A program made the position numbers and the translations under genes. Below are positions 1-9,099 of a DNA stretch of 64,000 nt, piece by piece (positions within the stretch are counted from its first letter, which is position 1; each line of letters starts with the position of its first letter). A model generated the notes under the pieces. That model had not been told where the DNA came from. It saw nothing but the letters and a program-made list of their open reading frames with translations, and ran no database searches. Source of the stretch: Streptomyces sp. NBC_01803 (lineage in GTDB: Bacteria; Actinomycetota; Actinomycetes; Streptomycetales; Streptomycetaceae). The DNA lies in contig NZ_CP109073.1 of the NCBI RefSeq assembly GCF_035917415.1, positions 1,240,001-1,304,000 on the forward strand, read 5' to 3'.

Positions 1-2
1 AC

Positions 3-359
3 CGGCTCGTCGCGGACGAGGACCACCTGCTGGGCCGTCTGAGGACCGGCCTCGACGCCCTCCCCGCCGTCCGCACCCTGTCCCTCTTCGGTCCGGACGC
101 CCCCCGGGTGCCCGTGGTGTCCTTCACCGTCGAGGGCTGGGACAGCGCGGAGTTCGCCCGGACCCTGTCGGAGCGCTACGGAATCGGCGTCCGCTCCGGC
201 CTCTTCTGCGCGCACCCCCTGGTCCGCACCCTGCTCGGCGAGGAGCCCGCCGACTGCGACGGTCCGCTCCAGGCCATCCGCGTCAGCTTCGGCACCGGCA
301 CCCCGCCCGGACACATCGACCGCCTCCTCCGCGCGACGGCCGAACTGACAGCCGGGTGA
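3..359 (+). CDS. Aminotransferase class V / cysteine desulfurase-like protein, C-terminal part (partial)
   Basis: The reading frame is open from the left edge of the window, so only the last 118 residues are present; a GTG at 108 is internal. The visible part contains GIGVRSGLFCAHPLVR, then AIRVSFGTGTPPGHIDRLL, which match the C-terminal small domain of PLP-dependent class V aminotransferases. In SufS/CsdA-type cysteine desulfurases the Cys in this area accepts the sulfane sulfur, and the Cys in the LFCAH stretch is the candidate. The PLP lysine lies outside the window. A role in sulfur mobilisation or in another class V reaction cannot be decided from this fragment. Confidence 0.8.
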   Translation, partial: RLVADEDHLLGRLRTGLDALPAVRTLSLFGPDAPRVPVVSFTVEGWDSAEFARTLSERYGIGVRSGLFCAHPLVRTLLGEEPADCDGPLQAIRVSFGTGTPPGHIDRLLRATAELTAG

Positions 360-869
360 GGCCCGTTGACAGCCGGCAAGCACGTCCACCCTCGGCCACG
401 TCGCCCACCGGCCGGCGCCGCGCCGCCCACCCGCCGAGTGCGAGGACATCGCGCGGCCGGCGCTCTCGTCCATCGATCCGTCCTGGAGTGCGTCTCGCGC
501 CGAGGCCCACGTTTTCCTGACTGGTCAGCAGGAGCGAAAGGAGGGCGTTGGTGACTCCCCTGGCCTCCCCCAGCGCGCCTCCGGTGCGGTAGAAGAGGCG
601 AACAGAGTTCATCCGGCAGGCGCCTTCGCCACCGCGGCGGTGACGGCAAGCGACTGAGAGGGAGTCCGGCGATCCGCCAACCCCGTGCCTTGGCCCCGCC
701 TCAGCGGCGAGCCCGCGCGGCCCGACGCGCGGCACGCCGACATCCCGGCACGGCTAGTACTCCACCTGCCGATCCGCGGCGCCATGGCGTGGAGAGGCTG
801 ACGGCCTTCGCGCGCACAGCGGAACTGGGGATGCCGGGCAGTGCCCGGCATCCCGAGGGCGGTTCTCCG
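360..869. other. Intergenic stretch without a supported gene
   Basis: About 510 bases lie between the end of the aminotransferase and the end of the GNAT gene. Open frames here are short, overlap on both strands and have arginine/proline-rich composition typical of non-coding high-GC DNA. The only clear structure is the hairpin at 828-854. Confidence 0.6.
828..854 (-). terminator. Strong hairpin after the GNAT gene
   Basis: GGGATGCCGGGCA (828-840) and its exact complement TGCCCGGCATCCC (842-854) form a 27-base near-perfect palindrome 15 bases past the stop of the minus-strand GNAT gene. No U tract follows, as is common in high-GC actinomycetes. It is the likely transcription end of the hydrolase-GNAT operon, although a protein-binding site is also possible. 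Confidence 0.6.
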
Positions 870-1220
870 TCACCACCTGGCCGGGTCGGCGACGAAGGCC
901 GCCCGCGCCGCACCGAGCAGTGCCCCGGTGGCGGCGGGTGCCTCCTCGGGATGACCTGCCTGCCACTTCACGACGTACGAGCACAAAGGCGCGACCGCGA
1001 CCCCCTCACGGGCGGCCATGCGATACAACTCGCGCACCAGCGCGCCCGCGTAGCCCCTGCCCGTGTGTTCGGGATCGACGACGGTGTGGACCGGCACGAG
1101 TGCCGGCTGCGGCTCCCGCAGGACGAAGTATTGGATGAAGCCGACGATCTCGCCGTCGAGACGCCCGACCAGGAGACCCTGGTCCCTGACGTCGCTGATG
1201 TCGATACCGATGTCGCTCAT
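870..1220 (-). CDS. Small GNAT-type N-acetyltransferase
   Basis: This 116-residue protein has the core of the Gcn5-related acetyltransferase fold. The stretch LVGRLDGEIVGFIQYFV supplies strands 2-3, VHTVVDPEHTGRGYAGALV (residues about 44-62) carries the acetyl-CoA pyrophosphate loop and following helix, and a CSYVVKW strand comes near the end. The short length resembles the YjdJ/COG2388 group of one-domain GNATs. The ATG overlaps the TGA of the upstream hydrolase (ATGA), so the two are probably translated together. The substrate is unknown. Confidence 0.8.
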   Translation of the reverse strand: MSDIGIDISDVRDQGLLVGRLDGEIVGFIQYFVLREPQPALVPVHTVVDPEHTGRGYAGALVRELYRMAAREGVAVAPLCSYVVKWQAGHPEEAPAATGALLGAARAAFVADPARW

Positions 1221-2080
1221 GACGCTCCCTCTTCGCCGTCAGTGGTGAACCGCTTGACGAAGGAGAGTGCGGTGTCGGCGACTTCGCGCCAGCCGCTGTC
1301 GATGGTCAGTGCGTGACCGCGCCCCTTCATCTCGATGATCTCGGTGACCGCGTTCTCGTTACGCTCCTGCCTCTTGTATGAGGCGTTGGCAATGGCCCAC
1401 GGCACGGTGCGGTCCTTCTCGCCCGAGATGATGAGCAGCGGACCACGCTCGGGATTGAGGGTGTTGACCTTCACCTCGGTCCACGGATTGATGTTCGCCA
1501 CCGCCGCCTGGAACAGTGGCTCCCCCGGCGCGGGCACCGCGAACTGCTCGTACAGCTCCATCGCCTCCTCCTCGCCGACGGCGTTGGCGAAGGAATAGCG
1601 GAACTGGTCGTAGGTGAGCGGAACGGCCCGGTGGTAATTGGCCGGGTTTCCCAGGACCACGCTCGCCGCCCGCAGCGAGGAGATCGGCAGCGGCAGCACA
1701 CCGCGAAAAGGCGCTGGGTCGATGGCCACCGAGGCCGCCGACAGCCCCCGCCCGGCGATCATCTGCGTGATGAGCCCGCCGAAGGAATGCCCGACGACGA
1801 CCGGCTTGTGCTTCAGCCGCTCCATCAGCCCGGCGAAGTGGTCGGCGACCTGCCCCACGCTCTTGCCCGCGAAGACCTCGGGATGGGCGTTGGCCTCCGC
1901 GACAGTGTCCGGGTCGTCGGGCCAACCCGGTGTCAGGGGCGCATAGCCCGCCGACTCGAAGACCCGCGCCCACCGTTCCCAGCTGCTGGGCAGCAGCCAG
2001 AGACCGTGAATGAACACGACAGGGATGCGGTCGCCCGCGTTGATGCGCTCGATGGTTTCGAGATCGGCCGATGCTGACAC
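1217..2080 (-). CDS. Alpha/beta-hydrolase
   Basis: This is a 287-residue alpha/beta-fold hydrolase. PVVFIHGLWLLPSSWERW near the N-terminus forms the oxyanion region, VVVGHSFGGLITQM carries the nucleophile Ser in GxSxG, LLIISGEKDRTVP provides the likely acid, and KGRGHALTIDSGW the catalytic His. The GTG at 2080 is preferred because GTGAGGA lies about 8 bases upstream; a GTG at 2095 would add five residues but lacks such a site. It forms a two-gene operon with the GNAT. Esterase or haloperoxidase-like activity is plausible, and the substrate cannot be told. Confidence 0.85.
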   Translation of the reverse strand: MSASADLETIERINAGDRIPVVFIHGLWLLPSSWERWARVFESAGYAPLTPGWPDDPDTVAEANAHPEVFAGKSVGQVADHFAGLMERLKHKPVVVGHSFGGLITQMIAGRGLSAASVAIDPAPFRGVLPLPISSLRAASVVLGNPANYHRAVPLTYDQFRYSFANAVGEEEAMELYEQFAVPAPGEPLFQAAVANINPWTEVKVNTLNPERGPLLIISGEKDRTVPWAIANASYKRQERNENAVTEIIEMKGRGHALTIDSGWREVADTALSFVKRFTTDGEEGAS

Positions 2081-2574
2081 GACAGATGTCCTCACTTCGG
2101 AGACGGAGTCATATCGTTCCGACTCCCTGAATGGGTGGCGTCAGCCTCAAGCTAGGGCGAGTGCCCCAGGCGGGATGACCGCGTGTGCAGTGGCGGTATC
2201 CCGACAGCGCACATTGTCGTGGCCGTCCCCCGCCTCGCCTCCGCCTTCATCGGACAAACCTGTGTGAATCGGGTTCGCGTTGGTCGTGTCGAGGCGGGGC
2301 CCAGGGACGGGGCCGGCGGATCGCGGGACAGCGATCGGCCAGGCGACAGAACAGTCCACCGGGCACACGAACTCGTGACGCTCCGCGCACTCCTCGTGCG
2401 CGAGTGAGCAGGGTCGGTCTCCTGGAGCGCTCCAGTGCCGTCAGATGACTGAGGACTGGACGTCCGGACACGCGCACACTCGAACCAGGGTGAGTGCGGC
2501 CTCGCGGAGACCTCGGTTCGGATCCGATACCGAGATCCCGCTCGCCACCGGAGTATGTGAGCCGAGGAGTCTGT
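2081..2574. promoter_or_regulatory. Divergent intergenic region, hydrolase / AraC regulator
   Basis: This roughly 490-base spacer separates two divergent genes and must hold promoters for both. An inverted repeat, GGAGTC (2105-2110) with GACTCC (2121-2126), lies close to the hydrolase start and is a candidate regulator site. No convincing gene is seen; the open frames have skewed composition. Confidence 0.35.
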
Positions 2575-3684
2575 GTGCGACCTGTGCTGAGTACGGCTTC
2601 CGTTCCCGAAGCGGAGAGAGTCAGCGCCTGGCAGCGCGCCGTCCGCCACCTGCTGGCTCCGGTGCGGGTCACCCCTCGGCGGACCCAGCACGCCTTCGAA
2701 GGCAGTGTGGCGGCCGTCGACCTCGGCTATCTGCGCGTGCTGTCGGTGGAAGCGGACCCGATGCGACTGAGCCGCGACGCCCGCCTGGTCGCCGCGGCTC
2801 CCGAGAACCGCCTCGCCCTCGCCGTGCAGGCATCCGGAACCGCCTTGCTGCATCAGGATGGGCGAAGCGCTGTGCTGAGACCCGGAGAACTGGCCCTGTT
2901 CCATCTTCGCCGTCCGTTCACCCTGGAACAGCGGCAGCGCTTCTCCCTGCACCTGCTCCGGCTGCCCGAACAGTCGCTGGGCAGCGCCGCGGGCGGAGTG
3001 GACCGGATCACCGGACGTGCCATCACGCCGGCCGGGGGCGTTGCCGCGCTCCTCGCGCCGTTCGTGACGGGGCTCGTCGCGGATGCCGCGCGGATCACGG
3101 CACCGGTCGGCGACCGGCTGGCAGGGAACGCGGCCGATCTGCTGGCCACCTTGGTCGACGAGCTGGCGGGGGCTGGTGACAGCGACCGCGGCAATGCCCG
3201 CGATCACCTTCTTCCGTTGATCCGCCGCTACATCGACGAGAACCTCCGTGATCCCGAGCTGTCTCCCGAACGCGTCGCCGGGGCTCACCGCATCTCGGTC
3301 CGGTATCTGCACCGTCTTTTCGAAGCGGAGGAGACCACGGTACGGAAGCTGATCCAGCGGCGGCGTGTCGAGGAGTGCGCCCACGAGTTGGTACGGCGTG
3401 GGCGGGCGGCGCCGACCATCTCGACGGTCGCGCGGAGCTGGGGTTTCCAGAACCCCGCGCACTTCAGCCGTGCGTTCAAGGCGGTGTACGGACACTCGCC
3501 CCGCCATTGGCGCAGGGATGCGGGAACCACGCCCGGCCGAGGCACTGGATGTTGTCACCCGCCCGAGTCGTTTCCCAGTCCCCGGGGACGGACCGGGGGT
3601 GCTGCCGCCGCCACGCACACGGGGGCAGCCGTCGACTCCGCGAAAGCGCCGGGTGAGGTCGCTGAGGCCGGGGAAGCCGTCTGA
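2575..3684 (+). CDS. AraC family transcriptional regulator
   Basis: This is a 369-residue regulator. The N-terminal half (to about 190) resembles the AraC-binding-like domain of the OxyS/NphR type, and the C-terminal half contains two helix-turn-helix motifs. LSPERVAGAHRISVRYLHR is the first, and ISTVARSWGFQNPAHFSRAF plus YGHSPRHWRR is the second with the family signature. GTG at 2575 is chosen because GAGGAG lies at 2564-2569, five bases upstream; the frame stays open further 5'. About 50 low-complexity residues follow the HTH. It converges with a related AraC gene and diverges from the hydrolase operon, a possible target. Confidence 0.85.
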   Translation: MRPVLSTASVPEAERVSAWQRAVRHLLAPVRVTPRRTQHAFEGSVAAVDLGYLRVLSVEADPMRLSRDARLVAAAPENRLALAVQASGTALLHQDGRSAVLRPGELALFHLRRPFTLEQRQRFSLHLLRLPEQSLGSAAGGVDRITGRAITPAGGVAALLAPFVTGLVADAARITAPVGDRLAGNAADLLATLVDELAGAGDSDRGNARDHLLPLIRRYIDENLRDPELSPERVAGAHRISVRYLHRLFEAEETTVRKLIQRRRVEECAHELVRRGRAAPTISTVARSWGFQNPAHFSRAFKAVYGHSPRHWRRDAGTTPGRGTGCCHPPESFPSPRGRTGGAAAATHTGAAVDSAKAPGEVAEAGEAV

Positions 3685-3748
3685 CTTCCCGCGAGCCGGT
3701 TCCCGTCGCTCCGCGATGTCCGACCGGGCGGCGGCATACGCGCGTGCT

Positions 3749-4768
3749 TCAGCCCGCGAGCAGCAGGACTCCGGTGTCCTCGTCCCGCGCCGCGGCCGAA
3801 CCGTCGGCGCTTCGGACTTTGTGCCAGTCGCTCGGTGAGATGCCATACGCGGCACGGAAACTGCGGCTGAAATGGGCGGCGTTCACAAAGCCCCAGCGCT
3901 TGGCCACCGCGGAGACGGATGAGGTGGCCTGCCCGAGCCGGGCCAGCTCGCGCCTGCACTCCTCCAGTCGGCGTTGCTGAATCCATCTGCTGATCGTGGT
4001 GCCTTCGCTGACGAAGACCTTGTGCAGGTATCTGACCGAGACATGATGGTGCGCGGCGATCATCTCGGGTGACAGCTCGCGGTCGCCCAGGTTCTGGTTC
4101 ACGAAGCTGCGAATTCGCCGCACCATGTCGAGGCGATCGGCATTCTCGTCCGCCGCGCCGACGTCCGCGTGTTCGGACACCGTCCGTTCGGACAGCATGG
4201 TGCCGAGCAGATCCGTCACACTGCCGGCAAGTCGGTGAGCGACGTGCGGCGAGTAGGACGAGACCGAATCGGCGATGGTCTCAAGAAGTGGAGCGAGTAG
4301 CTGAACAACGCCGTTACCGGACTGTCGGTGGACTCCGCCCAGGAATTCCCTGTCCTTTTCCGGAATGCCCAGCACAGCACCGGGGATCCGGAACACGTGC
4401 AGACGGAAGCCTTCGAGCTCACGCAGCGTGTAGGGACGTGCCCAGTCGATGACGAACACGTCGCCCGGCCCGCAGCGCTGGGCCCAGTCATCCTGAGCGA
4501 GCCCGGCCAAGCCCCTGGTGTGGATACCGACACACAGGGCGTCGGCTGGACTCGGCCCGATGGACCAGGTCGGTCCCGCCAGGTTTTGCGCACCGCCCTC
4601 GACTGTGCTGACCCGCAGGAATCCACATCGGTGTGACACGATCCGGCCCCTGAACGAGGAGCCCCTCCGCAGGGCGGTTTCCTTCGACAGCGAGGCCGGC
4701 GAGACGGACTCCCCCTGCGCCGGCCGCTCCTGATCGGCGACAGACGTGGTGATGAACGCCAGGCTCAC
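3749..4768 (-). CDS. AraC family transcriptional regulator (relative of the neighbouring AraC gene)
   Basis: The protein has 339 residues from a GTG start preceded by GGGAGGG. It has the same architecture as the gene at 2575: an AraC-binding-like N-terminal domain (GPGDVFVIDWARPYTLREL), then helices including LSPEMIAAHHHVSVRYLHK and VSAVAKRWGFVNAAHFSRSF, ending in YGISPSDWHK. Similarity to the convergent neighbour extends through the linker (HRLAGSVTDLLGTML against DRLAGNAADLLATLV), so the pair probably arose by duplication, though they are clearly diverged. The ligand is unknown. Confidence 0.85.
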   Translation of the reverse strand: MSLAFITTSVADQERPAQGESVSPASLSKETALRRGSSFRGRIVSHRCGFLRVSTVEGGAQNLAGPTWSIGPSPADALCVGIHTRGLAGLAQDDWAQRCGPGDVFVIDWARPYTLRELEGFRLHVFRIPGAVLGIPEKDREFLGGVHRQSGNGVVQLLAPLLETIADSVSSYSPHVAHRLAGSVTDLLGTMLSERTVSEHADVGAADENADRLDMVRRIRSFVNQNLGDRELSPEMIAAHHHVSVRYLHKVFVSEGTTISRWIQQRRLEECRRELARLGQATSSVSAVAKRWGFVNAAHFSRSFRAAYGISPSDWHKVRSADGSAAARDEDTGVLLLAG

Positions 4769-5547
4769 GTGGCCCTCCCGGTGCGAAGTGGTTCAGCGGA
4801 ACTTCGGCGGCCTTTCAGCGGCCGGCGGGCCCCATCGACGTACCAAGACCTCATGAGTGCGATTCTCCCGAAGGAGGCGTGCGCGGAGTTAAGTCATCTG
4901 ACTGTGCGGGCGCCGAAAATGTTCGGCGAGCAGTGCCGTACCCATGTCGCCCCACGCCGTTCATCTTCGCCGGTCCGCCGTAGCAAGGGGAATAAGAGCC
5001 CGTTACCGGGTGTTTACCTCAATCCCCGGACACACGAATTCGTCAACGGCGCCCGGGCCGAACCCCGGATCCCCGAGGTGCCGGTCCACGCGGGCGCGGA
5101 CGTCCCGGGCCGGGGTGTGTCGGGAACCGACCGTGGGCCCTCGACGTCACCGGCGGCCCGCGCGGTGCCGGGCCTTCCAGCGATGGCGCCCCGTACGAAG
5201 CGACCGTCACCGGCGGAGTGGCCATGGCGACAGCCCGGCTCCAGCGGCGCTCGACGGTCCCGTTCTCCGGGAATCCGGCCGTGTCGATCACAGGTGTCAC
5301 GGGGGGCTCCAGCCGGTCACGGTGCCGGGACCCACCGCCGCGCAAGCGGCCGGCCCGGCAGCAGGTCCAGCCGCCGGACCCAGCCTGGAACGCCGGATGA
5401 CTTACGTCATCGGCATGCTGACCGCCAAACGACGGTGAGGACGCGATATCGCCGAGAGACGCTTGACTCTGAGCGCAGATCCGTGCTCTCCGCGCGCACG
5501 TAGACTGCTCCTGTCCAGGTCAGATCACTGGTGCGGGAGAGCCTTGG
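4769..5547. other. Long intergenic region between AraC and LuxR genes
   Basis: About 780 bases without a supported gene. The longest frame (244 codons from 4769) is Arg/Pro/Ser-rich with no recognisable motif. The last 100 bases presumably carry the promoter of the LuxR-type gene; TTGACT occurs at 5463-5468 but I see no well-spaced -10 partner. Confidence 0.5.
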
Positions 5548-8292
5548 ATGCCAGACAACATACTGTTCGGTAGGGACAAAGAGCTGGCGACTGTCGATGA
5601 GCTGGTCGACGGACTACCGGAGCGCGGCAGTGCGCTGCTGATCCAAGGAGCCCCCGGGATCGGCAAATCCTCCCTCCTGGCCCACGCGGTCGCCCGGGCC
5701 CAGAGCTCGGGAATCACCGTCCTCAAGGCATCGGGTGTACAGGCCGAGACCCATCTGCCGTTCGCGGGGCTGCACCAGCTGACCCGGACCATGATGGATC
5801 GCGTCTCTGGCCTTCCTCCCGCCCAGGCGGACGCGCTGCGGAGCGCCTTCGGCATGGCGGAGCCGTCCTCCGACACCTCCGCCCCCCAGTTCTTCATGAT
5901 CGCCCTGGCCACGCTCAGCCTGCTCGGCGAGGCCGCCGCCGACATCCCCGTTCTGCTGGTCGTGGACGACGCCCAATGGCTCGACACGCCGACCCTGGAC
6001 GTTCTCGGCTTCATCGCACGGCGCGTGGGTGCCGAACCCCTCGGCCTGCTGCTCGCCCTCCGCGAAGGCCACACCGCCTCGCTGGCGACCCTTGACATCC
6101 GCGCACTCCATCTGAGGCCGCTGGAGCCGACCGCGGCCGACGCTCTGCTGGACGCCCGCAAACCCGGTCTCGGCCCAGGCGTACGCCGCCGCGTGGTGGA
6201 CACGGCCGCCGGCAACCCCTTGGCGCTCATCGAGCTGCCGATCATCCTCGGCGCGGAGGCGACCTCCGAGTCCGTGGCATCGACAACGCTCCCCCTCACC
6301 ACCAGACTCGAACGTGCTTTCGCCTCACGCCTGGCCGATCTGCCTTCCGACACGCGCAGCGCACTGCTCGTCACCGCCGCCGACGACGGCGACGCGCTGG
6401 CCGAGGTGCTCGCCGCCGTTTCGACGCTCACCGGCACGGAGATTTCCGTACGGTCCCTGGAGCCCGCCATCGCCGCACGTCTGGTGTTCGCCGACGAGTT
6501 CCACATCGGCTTCACCCATTCCTTGGTGCGCTCCGCCGTCCTGGGCTCGGCAACGCTCACCGACCGTCTCGCCGCCCACGGCGCACTCGCCGACATCCTG
6601 CACGGACAGCCTGACCGACAGGCATGGCACCGGGCCGCGGCCATCGGCCGTCCCGACGAAGCGGTGGCGCGGGAACTGGACCAGGTGGCCCTCAGAGCGA
6701 GAGGGCGTGGCGCCACCGCGGTGGCCATGACGGCGTTGGAACGCGCCACAGCACTGAGCGAATTCCCCGAAGGAAGAGCGGCACGCGTCCTGAACGCCGC
6801 CGAGCTGGGCCTCGAACTCGGCAAGACGGACCACGCGTCAAGCCTGTTGCGGCAGGCCGAGCCGCTGGAGTTCGGCGTGCGGGAGCGGGCGCGACTGCTC
6901 CTGCTGCGTGAGGGACTCGAAGTGGAAGTCGCGACGAGCATCCCTCGGCTGCACCTCCTGATCACGACAGCGGAGCGGGTCTCCGAGGCCGGGGATCCGG
7001 AACTGGCCCTGCGGCTGCTGCGCACAGCCGCGCGGCGGTGCTGGTGGTCGGACCCAGGTCGAGAACTGCGGGAACGCGTGGTGGCCGCGGCCGAGCGGCT
7101 GCCCGTTCCGGAACTCCACCCGGACCTCGTGTACACACTGGCCACGGCGACCCCGGTGGAGCGGTCAGGGACGGTGCTCGACCGCCTGGAGCGCCTCGAA
7201 CGTCAGGGCGGATACGACTTTCTGGCCGCCGCCACCCTGGGCACCGCGGCCACGACAGTGAACGCGTACGACCACGCCATTGGATTCCTCCAGCACGCGG
7301 CGGCCGGGCTTCGTGCCCAAGGCCGTCTGGGCCTTCTGGCCCAGACTCTGGTGTCCCTCGCTTTGAGCGCGGTGCACACCGTCGATTGGGAGACCGGGCT
7401 CCCGGCCGCGGCCGAGGCGATGCGTCTGGCCGAGGAGAACGCCCAGCCTCGCTGGCTGGCCGGTGCGCGGATCGCGAAGGCTCAGTTCGCCGCGTTGCAC
7501 GGAGATCTGGACACGGCGCTCGCTGTCATCGGCGAGGCGGAGGGGCGCGGGCTGTCCGTGGCCAATCCGTCCGGTCTCGCGTTCATCCAGATCACGCGCG
7601 GCCTCATCGGCCTCGCCGCCGGCAACCACGCGGAAACGTTTCACTGCGTCTGGCGAGTATTCGACCCGGCCGACCCTGCTTACCATCCGTTCCTGCAGAC
7701 CATCGCCATCGCGGAGTTGGCCGAGGCCGCGACGGGCGATGATCAACGAGCCATGGCAAGGGCCGCGTTGCGGCAGCTCGACGCGACCGCCGGATCGAGC
7801 GAGGCCCAACTGACCCGGATCAACCTGGGATTCGCCCATGCGCTGCTCTCCGAGGACGAGCACGCGGAAGAGCGCTTCCGAGCGGCGTTCGATCTGGACA
7901 TGTCCCATGCGCCCTTTACGCGCGCCCGACTGATGCTCGCCCATGGCGCCTGGCTCCGACGGCAACGCCGCGTGATGGAAGCTCGCGCTCCGCTCCGGAT
8001 CGCCCGGGAGTCCTTCGCGGCACTCGGTGTGGAGCCGTGGTGCGAACGCGCCCGCCAGGAGCTCCGCTCGGCGGGCGAGGGCAGCAAGCGTCAAAGCCGT
8101 ACCGATTGGGACCTGCTGACACCTCAAGAGCTGCAGATCGCGCAGCTCGCGGCGGAGGGCCTCTCCAACAAGGAGATAGGTCAGCAGCTGTACCTGTCAC
8201 CGCGAACGATCGGCGCGCACCTGTACCGCATCTTCCCGAAGCTCGCGATCACCTCTCGCGGCCAGCTGAGGGACAAGCTGAGCGCGGGCTGA
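5548..8292 (+). CDS. LuxR-family regulator with N-terminal AAA ATPase domain (LAL type)
   Basis: This 914-residue regulator starts with a P-loop domain: GAPGIGKS at 34-41 (Walker A) and LLVVDDAQWLD near 135 (Walker B). A long helical, TPR-like middle follows. The C-terminal LuxR helix-turn-helix (about 855-910) reads LTPQELQIAQLAAEGLSNKE and then LSPRTIGAHL. Size and order fit the large ATP-binding LuxR (LAL/MalT-like) family, which activates catabolic or antibiotic genes on binding an inducer. GGGAGAG lies six bases before the ATG. It converges with the transporter gene at 8331, and the following minus-strand operon is a plausible but unproven target. Confidence 0.9.
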   Translation: MPDNILFGRDKELATVDELVDGLPERGSALLIQGAPGIGKSSLLAHAVARAQSSGITVLKASGVQAETHLPFAGLHQLTRTMMDRVSGLPPAQADALRSAFGMAEPSSDTSAPQFFMIALATLSLLGEAAADIPVLLVVDDAQWLDTPTLDVLGFIARRVGAEPLGLLLALREGHTASLATLDIRALHLRPLEPTAADALLDARKPGLGPGVRRRVVDTAAGNPLALIELPIILGAEATSESVASTTLPLTTRLERAFASRLADLPSDTRSALLVTAADDGDALAEVLAAVSTLTGTEISVRSLEPAIAARLVFADEFHIGFTHSLVRSAVLGSATLTDRLAAHGALADILHGQPDRQAWHRAAAIGRPDEAVARELDQVALRARGRGATAVAMTALERATALSEFPEGRAARVLNAAELGLELGKTDHASSLLRQAEPLEFGVRERARLLLLREGLEVEVATSIPRLHLLITTAERVSEAGDPELALRLLRTAARRCWWSDPGRELRERVVAAAERLPVPELHPDLVYTLATATPVERSGTVLDRLERLERQGGYDFLAAATLGTAATTVNAYDHAIGFLQHAAAGLRAQGRLGLLAQTLVSLALSAVHTVDWETGLPAAAEAMRLAEENAQPRWLAGARIAKAQFAALHGDLDTALAVIGEAEGRGLSVANPSGLAFIQITRGLIGLAAGNHAETFHCVWRVFDPADPAYHPFLQTIAIAELAEAATGDDQRAMARAALRQLDATAGSSEAQLTRINLGFAHALLSEDEHAEERFRAAFDLDMSHAPFTRARLMLAHGAWLRRQRRVMEARAPLRIARESFAALGVEPWCERARQELRSAGEGSKRQSRTDWDLLTPQELQIAQLAAEGLSNKEIGQQLYLSPRTIGAHLYRIFPKLAITSRGQLRDKLSAG

Positions 8293-8330
8293 GCCCGAGG
8301 ACCCTCCCGTCCGCGCACGCCCGCCGGCAC

Positions 8331-9047
8331 TCACAACGTGCGGCGCACGCCCGCCTGCCGTTCCAGGTCGCGCAGTTGAACCGTGAGGTCCCCTTCCACC
8401 GCGGCATGCGCCGGGCCGCTGCGTCCGATCGGGAGAACCTGCTCGCCTCGCATGTCCTCCAGCATGAGCGCGAATGCCGCGTACGTGGCCACCGCCGCGA
8501 GCAGCAGTCCGAACGCCCCCGAGACATAGGCCAGCCACTCGGCGCCGGTGAGGTTGTAGAGCGCGGCTACCGCGAACCGTGGCACGGCAACGCAGAGGAC
8601 GAACCACAGGGCACGCTTGCGCCGCGCGACCGACGCCATGAGCAGGGCGAAGCACGCGAAGACGAGGTTCAGTACACCGAGCACCTCGGCACCACCCGGC
8701 GGGTTGACCGCCAGAACGAGGGAGCTCGCCAACCATGTCCCGGAGAAACAGGCCATCAGAGTCGCCGCGAGGACGTCCCTCGCTCCGAAGGCGAGGATGC
8801 TCACCAAGAACTGGAGAACGAACGCCGGCAGGATCGTCAGGGCGACCGCACGATGGGCATCGTCACCGAAGAACCCCAGTTGCAGGCTTCCCACGATCAC
8901 CGAGGCGATGGCCACGGCGAAAAAGCCGAGCGGCATCGGGGACGCGATCGGACGCAGATTGATCCGCGTCATCGAACGGAGGTCCGGCTCGAAATGCCGG
9001 CCGGCGGGTTCGGGCTGTTGAGGATGCTGGTCTTGACTGGCGTTCAT
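8331..9047 (-). CDS. GPR1/FUN34/YaaH-like acetate-transporter family membrane protein
   Basis: This is a 238-residue protein with about six hydrophobic segments. SPMPLGFFAVAIASVIVGSL resembles the NPxPLGL signature at the start of GPR1/FUN34/YaaH (SatP-type) acetate/succinate transporters, and GARDVLAATLMACFSGTWLA lines up with the family's conserved third segment. The frame is open further upstream, but the ATG at 9047 follows a GGGAGATC site and begins a sensible soluble N-terminus. The gene lies 52 bases after the amidohydrolase on the same strand. Transport of a small carboxylate is inferred from family; similarity is partial. Confidence 0.6.
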   Translation of the reverse strand: MNASQDQHPQQPEPAGRHFEPDLRSMTRINLRPIASPMPLGFFAVAIASVIVGSLQLGFFGDDAHRAVALTILPAFVLQFLVSILAFGARDVLAATLMACFSGTWLASSLVLAVNPPGGAEVLGVLNLVFACFALLMASVARRKRALWFVLCVAVPRFAVAALYNLTGAEWLAYVSGAFGLLLAAVATYAAFALMLEDMRGEQVLPIGRSGPAHAAVEGDLTVQLRDLERQAGVRRTL

Positions 9048-9099
9048 CGTGATCTCCCTGGGAGCCGTCGTCTGCGGAAGGGCTTGCTGGGCAGGGGGT

